Source: Palsa-360 sp963719875
GTDB lineage: Bacteria; Acidobacteriota; Terriglobia; Acidiferrales; UBA7541
DNA: 64,000 bases
Assembly (NCBI GenBank): GCA_963719875.1
Contig: CAVRDJ010000002.1
Span: forward strand, 1,550,001 to 1,614,000
Direction of reading: 5' to 3'
Positions 44,181 through 51,552 of the stretch are shown piece by piece; position 1 is the stretch's first letter, and the number at the start of each line of letters is the position of its first letter. Below the pieces are notes generated by a model. The model had not been told where the DNA came from and ran no database searches. It saw nothing but the letters and a program-made list of their open reading frames with translations. Both the position numbers and the translations under genes were made by a program.

Positions 44181-45901
44181 ACTCCGGCGCCGTGGTTCAG
44201 GAGGGGGCGGATGCACGCCGCGAGGCTGCGCCCGAAATTCTCGAGCAGGAAGAAATCAGCGGCGGCAGTTTCGTCGATCACTGGCTTCTTCATCACTGCA
44301 ATGCAGTGGCGCTTGCGGTCCTGGCCGCCGGTTTTGGGCTCAGACTATTCGTTGCCACTCGGACCTATCTGAATCCAGACGAGGCATTGCATTACCTAAT
44401 GGTGAATCAGCATTCCGCCTGGCTCGCATATAAGGCCAGCCTGACCAATGCGCACCCTCCACTCATTTATTTCGTGCTCTACTACTGGCATTTCCTGGGC
44501 CGCTCCGAATTGATGCTTCGCCTGCCTTCGGTGATCGCGGGCACGGCGTTCTGCTGGGTGTTCTACAAGTGGATGGCGTTGGCGTTCGGCCGGGCAGCGA
44601 GTTGGATTGGGCTGATCCTCGCCACCTTTTCCCCGGCCCTGGTGGCTCTGTCGGCTGAGGTGCGCGCCTACGCGCTGTTGCTGTTTTGCATGGGCAGCGC
44701 CCTCTATTTTCTGGAGCGCGCGTGTGCGGAGAAGTCGGTCCGGCAGATGTGGCGCTTCAGCGTCTTTCTGTATTTGGCGATCCTTTCCCACTACTCGGCG
44801 GTTTTCTTCACAGTGGCGGTAGGCGTGTATGCGCTGGCGCGGATTGCGGATTCTCAGCTGCCGCGGAAAGTTGTCGGCGCCTGGGCCGGCGGGCAGGCGG
44901 GAGCGCTGGCAATTTACGGGTTTCTGTATGTGACCCATGTGTCGAAGATCAAGCAAGATGAGATGGCAACTTGGAAGAGCCCGTTCGATCATTATTTTTT
45001 CCACTTGGGCCAGGGAAGCCTTCTCACTTTTACGCGAGTACAAACTTCGGACATTTTCCAATTCCTTTTCGAAAATGAATACGTTTCTCAGGGCATGCTT
45101 GTGGCCTTCCTTGCGGGCGTGGTTGTCCTTCTCCTCAGGGATTTCATGTCCCGTCGTGATGGCCTTCGCTCTTGGCCTTCGGGCATCTTGCTCATGCTCC
45201 CTTTTATCGCCGTTTGGTGCGCGGCCATCTGCGGAATCTATCCGTATATTGGCGGCCGGCACACCGCGTTTCTTGTTCCTTTCATGATTTCGGGCGTGAG
45301 CTACCTGCTCGCCGCCGTTTTAGGAAGCAGGTTCTGGGCGATCTTCTTGTTCGCGGGCCTCATTGTGGGAGCGGCCTACACGTCCGGAAAAATCTATGAG
45401 CCGTACATCAAGCCGGAAAATCAGAGCCGGGCGCTGATGAACGCCGCGATAAATCATCTTCGCCAGTCCGTCCCGCGGGGCGATCTCATCCTGGTGGACT
45501 ATCAGAGCAGTCTTCCACTGGCGTATTATCTTTGCGACCCGAAGGTAATCATGCCGATCGAGACACTTTCGGGCGGCGATTTTGAATTTGCCTGCGATGG
45601 ATATTCCATTGTCACGCTGCGTACCTGGAAGCTGGTTTACCAGGACTTTCCTTTTCAGTTTGAAAAAATGGCGCGGGCCCGCGGCCTGAAATCGGGGGAC
45701 CGGGTTTGGGTCTTCCAATCCGGGTGGGCAGCCAACCTCGACACGGAATTGCCGTGGTTCAACCTGAAATATCGCTGCCTTGCGCCGGCAAGTTTTGGAG
45801 AGAATATTACGGTGATTCCCTTCGTGGTGGGGACGGATATGTCCCCTGCCCTGCCTCCCGGTTCGCCCCGCCTCACTCGCCTCATGCGGTGTTCCAAGTA
45901 A
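44177..45901 (+). CDS. GT39-like polyprenyl-phosphate-sugar transferase, copy 1
   Basis: A 574-aa multi-spanning protein with about 10-12 hydrophobic segments. The first loop has TYLNPDEALHYLMVNQHS, the Asp-Glu motif of PMT/ArnT-type transferases (GT39/GT83), and NAHPPLIYFVLYYWHFLG follows. A soluble C-terminal domain of about 130 residues ends the protein. It uses lipid-linked sugar on the outer face of the membrane. GTG start within the overlapping GTGA is taken; the longer frame upstream is part of the methyltransferase gene. A close paralogue follows at 46258. Confidence 0.9.
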   Translation: MNSGAVVQEGADARREAAPEILEQEEISGGSFVDHWLLHHCNAVALAVLAAGFGLRLFVATRTYLNPDEALHYLMVNQHSAWLAYKASLTNAHPPLIYFVLYYWHFLGRSELMLRLPSVIAGTAFCWVFYKWMALAFGRAASWIGLILATFSPALVALSAEVRAYALLLFCMGSALYFLERACAEKSVRQMWRFSVFLYLAILSHYSAVFFTVAVGVYALARIADSQLPRKVVGAWAGGQAGALAIYGFLYVTHVSKIKQDEMATWKSPFDHYFFHLGQGSLLTFTRVQTSDIFQFLFENEYVSQGMLVAFLAGVVVLLLRDFMSRRDGLRSWPSGILLMLPFIAVWCAAICGIYPYIGGRHTAFLVPFMISGVSYLLAAVLGSRFWAIFLFAGLIVGAAYTSGKIYEPYIKPENQSRALMNAAINHLRQSVPRGDLILVDYQSSLPLAYYLCDPKVIMPIETLSGGDFEFACDGYSIVTLRTWKLVYQDFPFQFEKMARARGLKSGDRVWVFQSGWAANLDTELPWFNLKYRCLAPASFGENITVIPFVVGTDMSPALPPGSPRLTRLMRCSK

Positions 45902-46257
45902 TGGCCGCGCTGGACCGAGGCCATTGAGTCGCTCCTGGTTCGCCGCCGGAACTCACGCTTACAGAAAGGAGGGATTCGCGGGTGAAAGGAGCAGCTAATA
46001 GCCGTTAAAGCAACATACACGAACTGCGTATCGACACACCGCACCCGAGGCGGGTGTAATAGTTATTCAAGCGCAGAGAACCGCTGAAATTGCGGATGCG
46101 CGATCCTACGCGGAAAGAAACAGGCCAAACGATCATTGCCGCGCCAAAGGAAAATCGCGCTTGCCAGTCCGTTCGCGGCTGCCACCGCACCTTGCGATTT
46201 CTATAAATCACGGAATTTCCATGAGGATTTTATTCTAGGAAGGGTGCCGGTAAAAAA
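45902..46257. other. Gene-free gap between the two GT39 paralogues
   Basis: No gene and no repeat-family member seen. The second paralogue has its own promoter region here, although no convincing box pair can be named. GTGCCGG lies a few bases before its ATG. Confidence 0.45.
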
Positions 46258-47949
46258 ATGAACACAGGCACCTTGGTTCCAGCAGAGGAAAACGCGCGCC
46301 ATGACGGTGCGCCCGAAATTCCCGGCCGTGATCCGATTCCCACCGCCGGCTCCCTCGAGCGCTGGCTTCTCCATCACCTGAATGCCGTTGCGCTGGCCGT
46401 TGTGGCGGCCGGATTTGCGGTCAGAATGTTCGCTGCGAACCGGACCTATTTGAATCCGGACGAGGCCCTTCATTACCTGCTTTTGAATCAGTCCTCCGTC
46501 TTCCTTGCTTACAAAGCCAGCTTGACCAACGCGCATCCTCCCCTGATTTATTTGGTCCTGTACTACTGGCGTTTTCTGGGCCGGTCCGAGTTGATGCTTC
46601 GCCTGCCCTCGGTGATCGCGGGGACGGCTTTTTGCTGGGTCGCATTCAAGTGGATGGGGAATGTTTTTGGCAAAGCGGCCGGCTTGATTGGCCTCATCCT
46701 CATTGCGTTTTCTCCGGCCATGGTGGCGCTCTCGGCGGAGGTGCGCGCCTACGCGCTCTTGCTATTTTGCATGGGCGGCGCCCTCTATTTTCTGGAGCGC
46801 GCGTTTGCAGAGAAGTCGGTCCGGGAAATGTGGTGTTTCACAGCCTTTCTGTATTTGTCGATCCTTTCTCACTACTCGGCGGTTTTCTTCGCGGCGGCGA
46901 TGGGTGTGTATACGCTGGCACGAATTGCTGATTCTCATCTTCCGCGAAGAGCCGTCACTGCCTGGGCTATCGGGCAAGCCGGGGCTCTCGCGATTTTTGG
47001 AATTCTGTACGTGACCCACGTGTCGAAGATTAAGAACAGCATTGAGGTGTGGTCCAGACCGTTTGACTCGTCCTATTTTCATACGGACGCTATCAGTCTA
47101 TTCACTTTTACTTGGGAAAATACTTTGAATATTTTCCTGTTCCTGTTCGGACAGCGATTGGTAGCTCATACCATGCTTTTGTGTTTCGTCGCCGGCGTCG
47201 CATTTCTTTTTGCCAGGGACTTGCTCTCCCGCCGGGAAAACTCGCAATCGAGCCGTTTGGGGATTCTGCTGTTCTTCCCCTTTATTGCCGTTTGGGGCGC
47301 GTCCCTCGCCGGGATTTACCCGTATGTGGGCAGCCGCCACACGGTGTTTCTTGCGCCTTTTGTGATCGCCGGCGCGAGCTATTTACTATCCGCTGTTTCC
47401 GGCCAGAGGCTTTGGGCGGGCCTGCTCATTGCGATCCTCGCGATGGCATTGTCGAGTACGGCTGACAAGCCTGTAGAGCCAGATGTTTCGAGCGCGGACC
47501 ATACCCCGGCGGCGATGGCGACTACCGTAAGCTATATGGAGCGGACTATTCCGCGGGGCGATCACATCCTGGTGGATTTCCAGAGCAGTCTGCCCATGAC
47601 ATATTATTTTTGCGGCCCGAAGGAAATCATTCCGGTCACTACGTTCCTCGGAAGTTATTTTGAATTCAGTTGCAATGGATATTCTATTGTCTCCCTCCAT
47701 GTATGGAAGTTGATCCCCCAGAGCTTCCGTTTGCAGTTTGAAAAAATGGCGCGGTCCCATGACCTAAAACCCGGAGATCGAGTTTGGGTGTACCAAACCG
47801 GTTGGGGCGTCGATCTCGGGACGGAGCTGGCGAGCCACGATGCGGCGTTTCGATGTCTCGCCCCAAAGAGCTTTGGCGGCGGTGTTACGGTTACGCCTTT
47901 TATCGTAGGCCCGGATTTCTCGCCGGTGTCGCCTAGAGGCGCCTGCTGA
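46258..47949 (+). CDS. GT39-like polyprenyl-phosphate-sugar transferase, copy 2
   Basis: A 563-aa membrane protein. It is clearly paralogous to copy 1 over its whole length: LNPDEALHYLLLNQSS, NAHPPLIYLVLYYWRFLGRS, GTAFCWVAFKWMG, SAEVRAYALLLFCMGGALYF and GDHILVDFQSSLPMTYYFCG line up segment by segment. Differences concentrate in the N-terminal 40 residues and the middle loop before NSIEVWSRPFD, suggesting a different acceptor or donor. It is followed by the decayed tRNA-Ser end. Confidence 0.9.
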   Translation: MNTGTLVPAEENARHDGAPEIPGRDPIPTAGSLERWLLHHLNAVALAVVAAGFAVRMFAANRTYLNPDEALHYLLLNQSSVFLAYKASLTNAHPPLIYLVLYYWRFLGRSELMLRLPSVIAGTAFCWVAFKWMGNVFGKAAGLIGLILIAFSPAMVALSAEVRAYALLLFCMGGALYFLERAFAEKSVREMWCFTAFLYLSILSHYSAVFFAAAMGVYTLARIADSHLPRRAVTAWAIGQAGALAIFGILYVTHVSKIKNSIEVWSRPFDSSYFHTDAISLFTFTWENTLNIFLFLFGQRLVAHTMLLCFVAGVAFLFARDLLSRRENSQSSRLGILLFFPFIAVWGASLAGIYPYVGSRHTVFLAPFVIAGASYLLSAVSGQRLWAGLLIAILAMALSSTADKPVEPDVSSADHTPAAMATTVSYMERTIPRGDHILVDFQSSLPMTYYFCGPKEIIPVTTFLGSYFEFSCNGYSIVSLHVWKLIPQSFRLQFEKMARSHDLKPGDRVWVYQTGWGVDLGTELASHDAAFRCLAPKSFGGGVTVTPFIVGPDFSPVSPRGAC

Positions 47950-48108
47950 AGCCCGGGAAAAGAGGATTTCGCGGAGCAAGCGAAGAAAAAGCGGCCATAA
48001 TTTCTGTCCGCCGTTGAACACTTCGATGTACATTCCCTGCTCTAATTCGTAGTATCATGCGTTGGGGGGAGTGCAGGAAATTGAAGTGGCTGCGTGTTCT
48101 CAATATGC

Positions 48109-48140
48109 CCGGTGGGTACGAATCCACCCCCTCTCCGCAA
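48109..48140 (+). pseudogene. Decayed tRNA-Ser 3' end (possible attachment-site scar)
   Basis: CCGGTGGGTACGAATCCACC (48109) followed by CCCTCTCCGCAA keeps the T arm, acceptor 3' strand CCTCTCC and G of a class II tRNA-Ser, with T-loop TTCGAAT changed to TACGAAT, one C lost and CCA changed to CAA. No 5' half precedes it. CCCCCTCTCCGC is identical in the intact tRNA-Ser at 42120, so the two flank the glycosyltransferase cluster. Confidence 0.65.
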
Positions 48141-48246
48141 CATCCAGCATAGGGTACGTTACTCCCAGATATGCCGCAATATGAGACGCTCGAATCTGTC
48201 TCATCGGCAGGGAACGCCATAAAACCCTGATTGCAGAAAACGAGCC

Positions 48247-48726
48247 ATGACGGACGCACTGGCAAAAGTCAAAAAGAAATTGCAGGACGAAATCACGACG
48301 CTCGAACATGAAATGAGTGTCGAATTGCCGAAAGAACTCATGAAAGCCCGCGCGCACGGAGACCTGTCCGAAAACGCCGAGTTCAAGTACGCAAAGGAGC
48401 GCCAAGGCTACGTTTCGGCGCGTCTCGGCCAATTGAAGAAACGCCTGGGCGACCTCGGCATGTTGAACTTGAATAACATTCCCGCCGACCGCGCTGGATA
48501 CGGATCGCGTGTTTGGGTTCTGGACACCAAGAAGTCCCTTGAGATCGAATATAAACTGGTCAGCACCGAGGAAGCGGACGTCACGCAGGGGTTGATCTCG
48601 ACCACCTCCCCGATCGGAAAAGCGCTTCTCGGAAAAAACGTGGGGGATGAAGTCAAAGTGCAGACGCCCGCGGGGATCAAGGAATTCGAAATCATCCGCT
48701 TGAAAACCATTCACGAAGACGATTAG
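48247..48726 (+). CDS. greA: Transcript cleavage factor GreA
   Basis: A 159-aa protein: N-terminal coiled coil with the GDLSENAEFKYAKE tip motif, in which the acidic residues direct RNA polymerase to cleave backtracked transcripts, then the FKBP-like C-terminal domain (GSRVWVLD, ISTTSPIGKALLGKNVGDEV). The length is normal for the family. It lies downstream of the tRNA scar and is probably monocistronic or paired with the next small gene. Confidence 0.97.
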   Translation: MTDALAKVKKKLQDEITTLEHEMSVELPKELMKARAHGDLSENAEFKYAKERQGYVSARLGQLKKRLGDLGMLNLNNIPADRAGYGSRVWVLDTKKSLEIEYKLVSTEEADVTQGLISTTSPIGKALLGKNVGDEVKVQTPAGIKEFEIIRLKTIHEDD

Positions 48727-48776
48727 CGGCCTGGAGATTTGTTTTTCCGCATTCCGGTTGGGAGTGCCCGGTCTTG

Positions 48777-49049
48777 ATGCGCAACATAGGTATGCTTGGC
48801 GCCGTTGGAGAAACCATGGCCCTTTTGGGCCTGGGTCTACTGTGGACGTACCGCGCGCAGGCGATGGATTGGCTGCGTGAGTTTTTGGAAATTTGGCGCG
48901 GAGAAGTTTCGGGCCACGACCCGCAGCTCTCCGATCCGGCCTATCGGAGGGTGAAGCCCCGGCGGCCGCACGGCGCGCTTGTCCTCCTCAGCGCCGTGGC
49001 GTTGCTTTTCCTCGGACAGATTCTTTTCCTCATCGATCTCACATTTTAG
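48777..49049 (+). CDS. Small two-helix membrane protein
   Basis: A 90-aa protein, MRNIGMLGAVGETMALLGLG..., with hydrophobic segments at about 8-24 and 68-88 and a charged loop between (WRGEVSGHDPQLSDPAYRRV). ATG 48777 is favoured over the TTG one codon upstream; GGGAG lies about 13 bases before. It follows greA by 50 bp on the same strand. No family is recognised. Confidence 0.6.
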   Translation: MRNIGMLGAVGETMALLGLGLLWTYRAQAMDWLREFLEIWRGEVSGHDPQLSDPAYRRVKPRRPHGALVLLSAVALLFLGQILFLIDLTF

Positions 49050-49286
49050 TAGGGCGGGCTTCAGCCTGTCGCTTTTCCATTAAGGATCCCACAGTATGGA
49101 CGACCGGCTTAAGAACCCGTGTGGCAACTGCCGAATCTTTGCAGGGCACGGCATCGGCCGCGCCTTAGAGTATGCGCAAGGAGCCGCTGGCCTCTTGGAA
49201 TACAATTCATTCCCAAAATATTTCGACCTCTCGCACGTTTGGAATTTCTGAACGGAAACCCGACAGGCTGAGGCCTGTCCTGCTTA
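49050..49286. repeat. GTAG nested-palindrome repeat split by about 180 bp
   Basis: Left arm GTAGGGCGGGCTTCAGCCTG at 49049 and right arm CCCGACAGGCTGAGGCCTGTCCT near 49259-49282, normally about 30 bp apart, are here separated by about 180 bp lacking genes. Either DNA inserted into one copy or two partial copies lie close together. Confidence 0.6.
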
Positions 49287-49900
49287 AGGAAGGTCGCGGG
49301 GCCCGCTCCGGAGGAGCCGGCCCCGCACGGTGAATGGGGTCCCACGTCGTCAGTCCACGGGCCGCTGCTCCCCCCGAGTTGTCGTCGCGGAAATTGAGGA
49401 TATAGTTGAGGTGGTGTTCGAGGGTGAGATAGAAGACGGTGTAGAACCCGGCCTTGAAATCGAATCGGAGGCTGCGGGCGCGAGGCGTTCGCGCCGCGTC
49501 CCGGATCTTTCGATTCTTCGATTCGTTTCCATTGCGGCTCCAATATTCTCCGCGGCGCCTGTCGCAATCCGCGGAGGAAAAATTGCCGGCGGGCCAGTCA
49601 AGGAAAAATAGATGAAGGCGACGGGCCCGCTCGTCCCCCACGCACGGGAGAAAACAAAATTCACATCTCTCAGCCTCAGCAGGATGCACGAAGGCTTCCA
49701 TTCGCGCATCGAACGGAAGCTGTTCGTTAAACCTGCTTGGCTGATAGAGTTACTGCGATACTTTGATTTTTGGAATCGGGGGTTTCCTGTAGTACTAGTC
49801 CTGAAAATCTTGCTCGTTCCGGCACGTTTTGTCGGAATGCCGACACGCGGACGATCCGGGTAGAACAGGCTTCACAGGCTGCGGAAAAAGTAGTTTATTT
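49287..49900. other. Gene-free region
   Basis: Frames on both strands are open for up to 160 codons but show no family motif, ribosome site or signal sequence, and look like chance GC-rich frames. One ATG frame at 49612 has AAGGAAAAATAG nearby but a low-complexity product. Nothing is annotated. Confidence 0.4.
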
Positions 49901-49996
49901 TGTCATTCTGAGCGAAGCGAGGAATCTCTCTTCGATTTAACTCCATGAAAAGAAAGAGAGATTCCTCGGTCGCCGCGGCGACCTCGGAATGAAAAA
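49901..49996. repeat. CATTCTGAGCGAAGCGA inverted repeat, second locus
   Basis: TGTCATTCTGAGCGAAGCGA begins at 49901 followed by GGAATCTCTC; the right arm GAGAGATTCCTCGG...CCTCGGAATGA ends near 49992. The right arm has gained an internal GGTCGCCGCGGCGACC dyad. Same family as the ends of the 9339 element, but the interior is only about 20 bp. Confidence 0.7.
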
Positions 49997-50016
49997 AGGA
50001 GTGGGGCCCATTTTCC

Positions 50017-50090
50017 GCAGCCGCTTCAGGCTGTTGGGTTTTGCCTTGTTCCCACAAAAACCCACAGGCTGAAGCCTGCGCTACGAAACC
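50017..50090. repeat. GTAG nested-palindrome repeat, copy 9
   Basis: Left arm degraded (CCGCAGCCGCTTCAGGCTGT), right arm ACCCACAGGCTGAAGCCTGC intact followed by GCTAC. Lies next to the CATTCTGAG repeat and beyond the 3' end of the DUF4282 gene. Confidence 0.65.
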
Positions 50091-50168
50091 CGAATCCTTG
50101 GCACGCACCAACGAAGGGGTGTGACTGAAGACTTGGACGAATTACGATCCACGAATCGCGAGTCTCGC

Positions 50169-50493
50169 TTATCCCTGCGAATTCGTGATGACCTGGGCGG
50201 CTCGGAATACGGCGGCCAGGAGTTCCACGACGATGCGGCAGTACACAATCCACAGAAGCATCGCCGGAACGCCGAGAATGAGCGCCAGCAGGCCATTGGA
50301 CGTAGACGTTCTGGAAGCCCGTGAACACGAACCAGACGGCGGCGACCAATCCGATCAGCAAATGAACGCTGTACAGCATTTTCAACAGGCGTGGCGTCAC
50401 CAGCCGCTGAAACGAAAAATCCATGAGGTTTTCTATCAGGCCGTCTTCCCGGGGGATCGCTTGCCCTTCGATATAGGACTGTGCGGTGGCCAT
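50169..50493 (-). pseudogene. DUF4282 membrane protein gene with a frameshift
   Basis: ATG 50493, preceded by GGAGGA, opens MATAQSYIEGQAIPRE and the family core FSFQRLVTPRLLKMLYSVHL, then VWFVFTGFQNVYV. Near 50295-50301 the frame must slip by one base (one extra C in GTCCAAT); the second frame then reads NGLLALILGVPAMLLWIVYC and RIVVELLAAVFRAA to a TAA at 50169. Together they give a full-length two-helix DUF4282 protein of about 107 aa. It is a recent pseudogene or a sequence error; no slippery heptamer suggests programmed shifting. Confidence 0.75.
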
Positions 50494-50825
50494 GGCGTGG
50501 TTCCTCCAATCAAGAATTTGCGTGCAGGGAATTCCATCGTACACAAATGTGCGGTGCGCGCCTGCTCGCCCGAAGGACGGCCCTGTTCAAAGAAGTAGCT
50601 GGCCAATCGTACAGGTCGCGCGCAACCGGCCTCGGGACGCATCAGGGCGGGTGTGAGTCATTCCCATGAGAAGTCTTTCCGGGTAGAAGCAAGGGTTTAC
50701 ACCAGTCACCAATCACGAGTCACCAGTCACATCCTTTCCCTTATTGACCCCCGCTCCGGCCCGCGCTATAAGTCCGCATCAGTTCGAGACAGCAGCCGCC
50801 GTGGCTGCCCCGAGTGAGGCCGATC
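50494..50825. other. Divergent gap between DUF4282 and RDD genes
   Basis: No gene. It contains a short tandem of CACCAGTCACCAATCACGAG near 50700 (CACCARTCAC repeated three times), which is a local direct repeat of uncertain meaning. Confidence 0.45.
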
Positions 50826-51461
50826 ATGTTCTGCTCACGCTGTGGCATGCGAGTAGAGGAAGGCAATCGATTTTGCCAGGCCTGTGGTCAGGAGGTCGGC
50901 GCCGCCGTAATTGCCGCGCCAGTATCCGCTAGCTCGCAGCCTCCGCCCGTGGCGGGGAACGCACCGGTTTCCACTCCTCAGCCGTATGCCGGATTCTGGC
51001 TGCGCTTCGTCGCTGCTCTCGTTGACGGACTGATTCTGGGCATCCCATTCTGGATCGTCGTGGGCGCTTTCATTTTCATGTTTGGCGGACTTGGAATGAT
51101 GATCCATCGAATTCCGCAGGATTCGCCTCCGATGGATCCGCGCGAAGTCATGGCTCTTCTAGCTCCATTCTTCATGGCGTTCCTTCTCGGGTGGCTCGTT
51201 TTCGTAATTTTGGAATGGCTTTACTTCGCGGGGATGGAAAGCTCGGCGCGGCAGGCGACGCTTGGCAAGTCCGTGATGTCCCTGCGCGTGACTAATTATG
51301 AAGGGCAACGCATTTCGTTCGGCCACGCAACCGCTCGCTATTTCTCGAAACTTGTGAATCGATTCATTCCGTTGGCCATCGGTTACATCATGGCGGGATT
51401 CACAGAAAGGAAACAGGCTCTCCACGATTTGATCGCCGGAACGCTGGTGCTCAAGAGATAA
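50826..51461 (+). CDS. Zinc-ribbon RDD-family membrane protein
   Basis: A 211-aa protein: an N-terminal zinc ribbon MFCSRCGMRVEEGNRFCQAC (two CxxC pairs), a flexible Pro/Ala linker to residue 55, and an RDD domain with three to four helices (YAGFWLRFVAALVDGLILGI opens with the conserved Arg and Asp; QATLGKSVMSLRVTNYEG and TARYFSKLVNR contain the others). RDD proteins are linked to transport or Na+/H+ exchange in a few cases. ATG 50826 gives the complete zinc ribbon; the upstream GTG adds four residues. Confidence 0.88.
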   Translation: MFCSRCGMRVEEGNRFCQACGQEVGAAVIAAPVSASSQPPPVAGNAPVSTPQPYAGFWLRFVAALVDGLILGIPFWIVVGAFIFMFGGLGMMIHRIPQDSPPMDPREVMALLAPFFMAFLLGWLVFVILEWLYFAGMESSARQATLGKSVMSLRVTNYEGQRISFGHATARYFSKLVNRFIPLAIGYIMAGFTERKQALHDLIAGTLVLKR

Positions 51462-51477
51462 ATTGGTAAGGATTTTT

Positions 51478-51550
51478 GTAGCGCGGGCTTCAGCCTGCGG
51501 GTTTTCGTCCTTGCTGGATCTAAAACCCGCAGGCTGAAGCCCGCGCTACT
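51478..51550. repeat. GTAG nested-palindrome repeat, copy 10
   Basis: GTAGCGCGGGCTTCAGCCTG, centre CGTCCTTGCTGGATCT, CGCAGGCTGAAGCCCGCGCT. Both arms carry the same G for A change (CGGGC/GCCCG), keeping the long stem paired. Lies between convergent genes. Confidence 0.88.
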
Positions 51551-51552
51551 GG

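Noticed and set aside
49207..49701. 164-codon minus-strand frame with FKAGFYTVFYLTLEHHLNYI
   Set aside because: One protein-like stretch, but no ribosome site, no family, and it spans half of a repeat arm.
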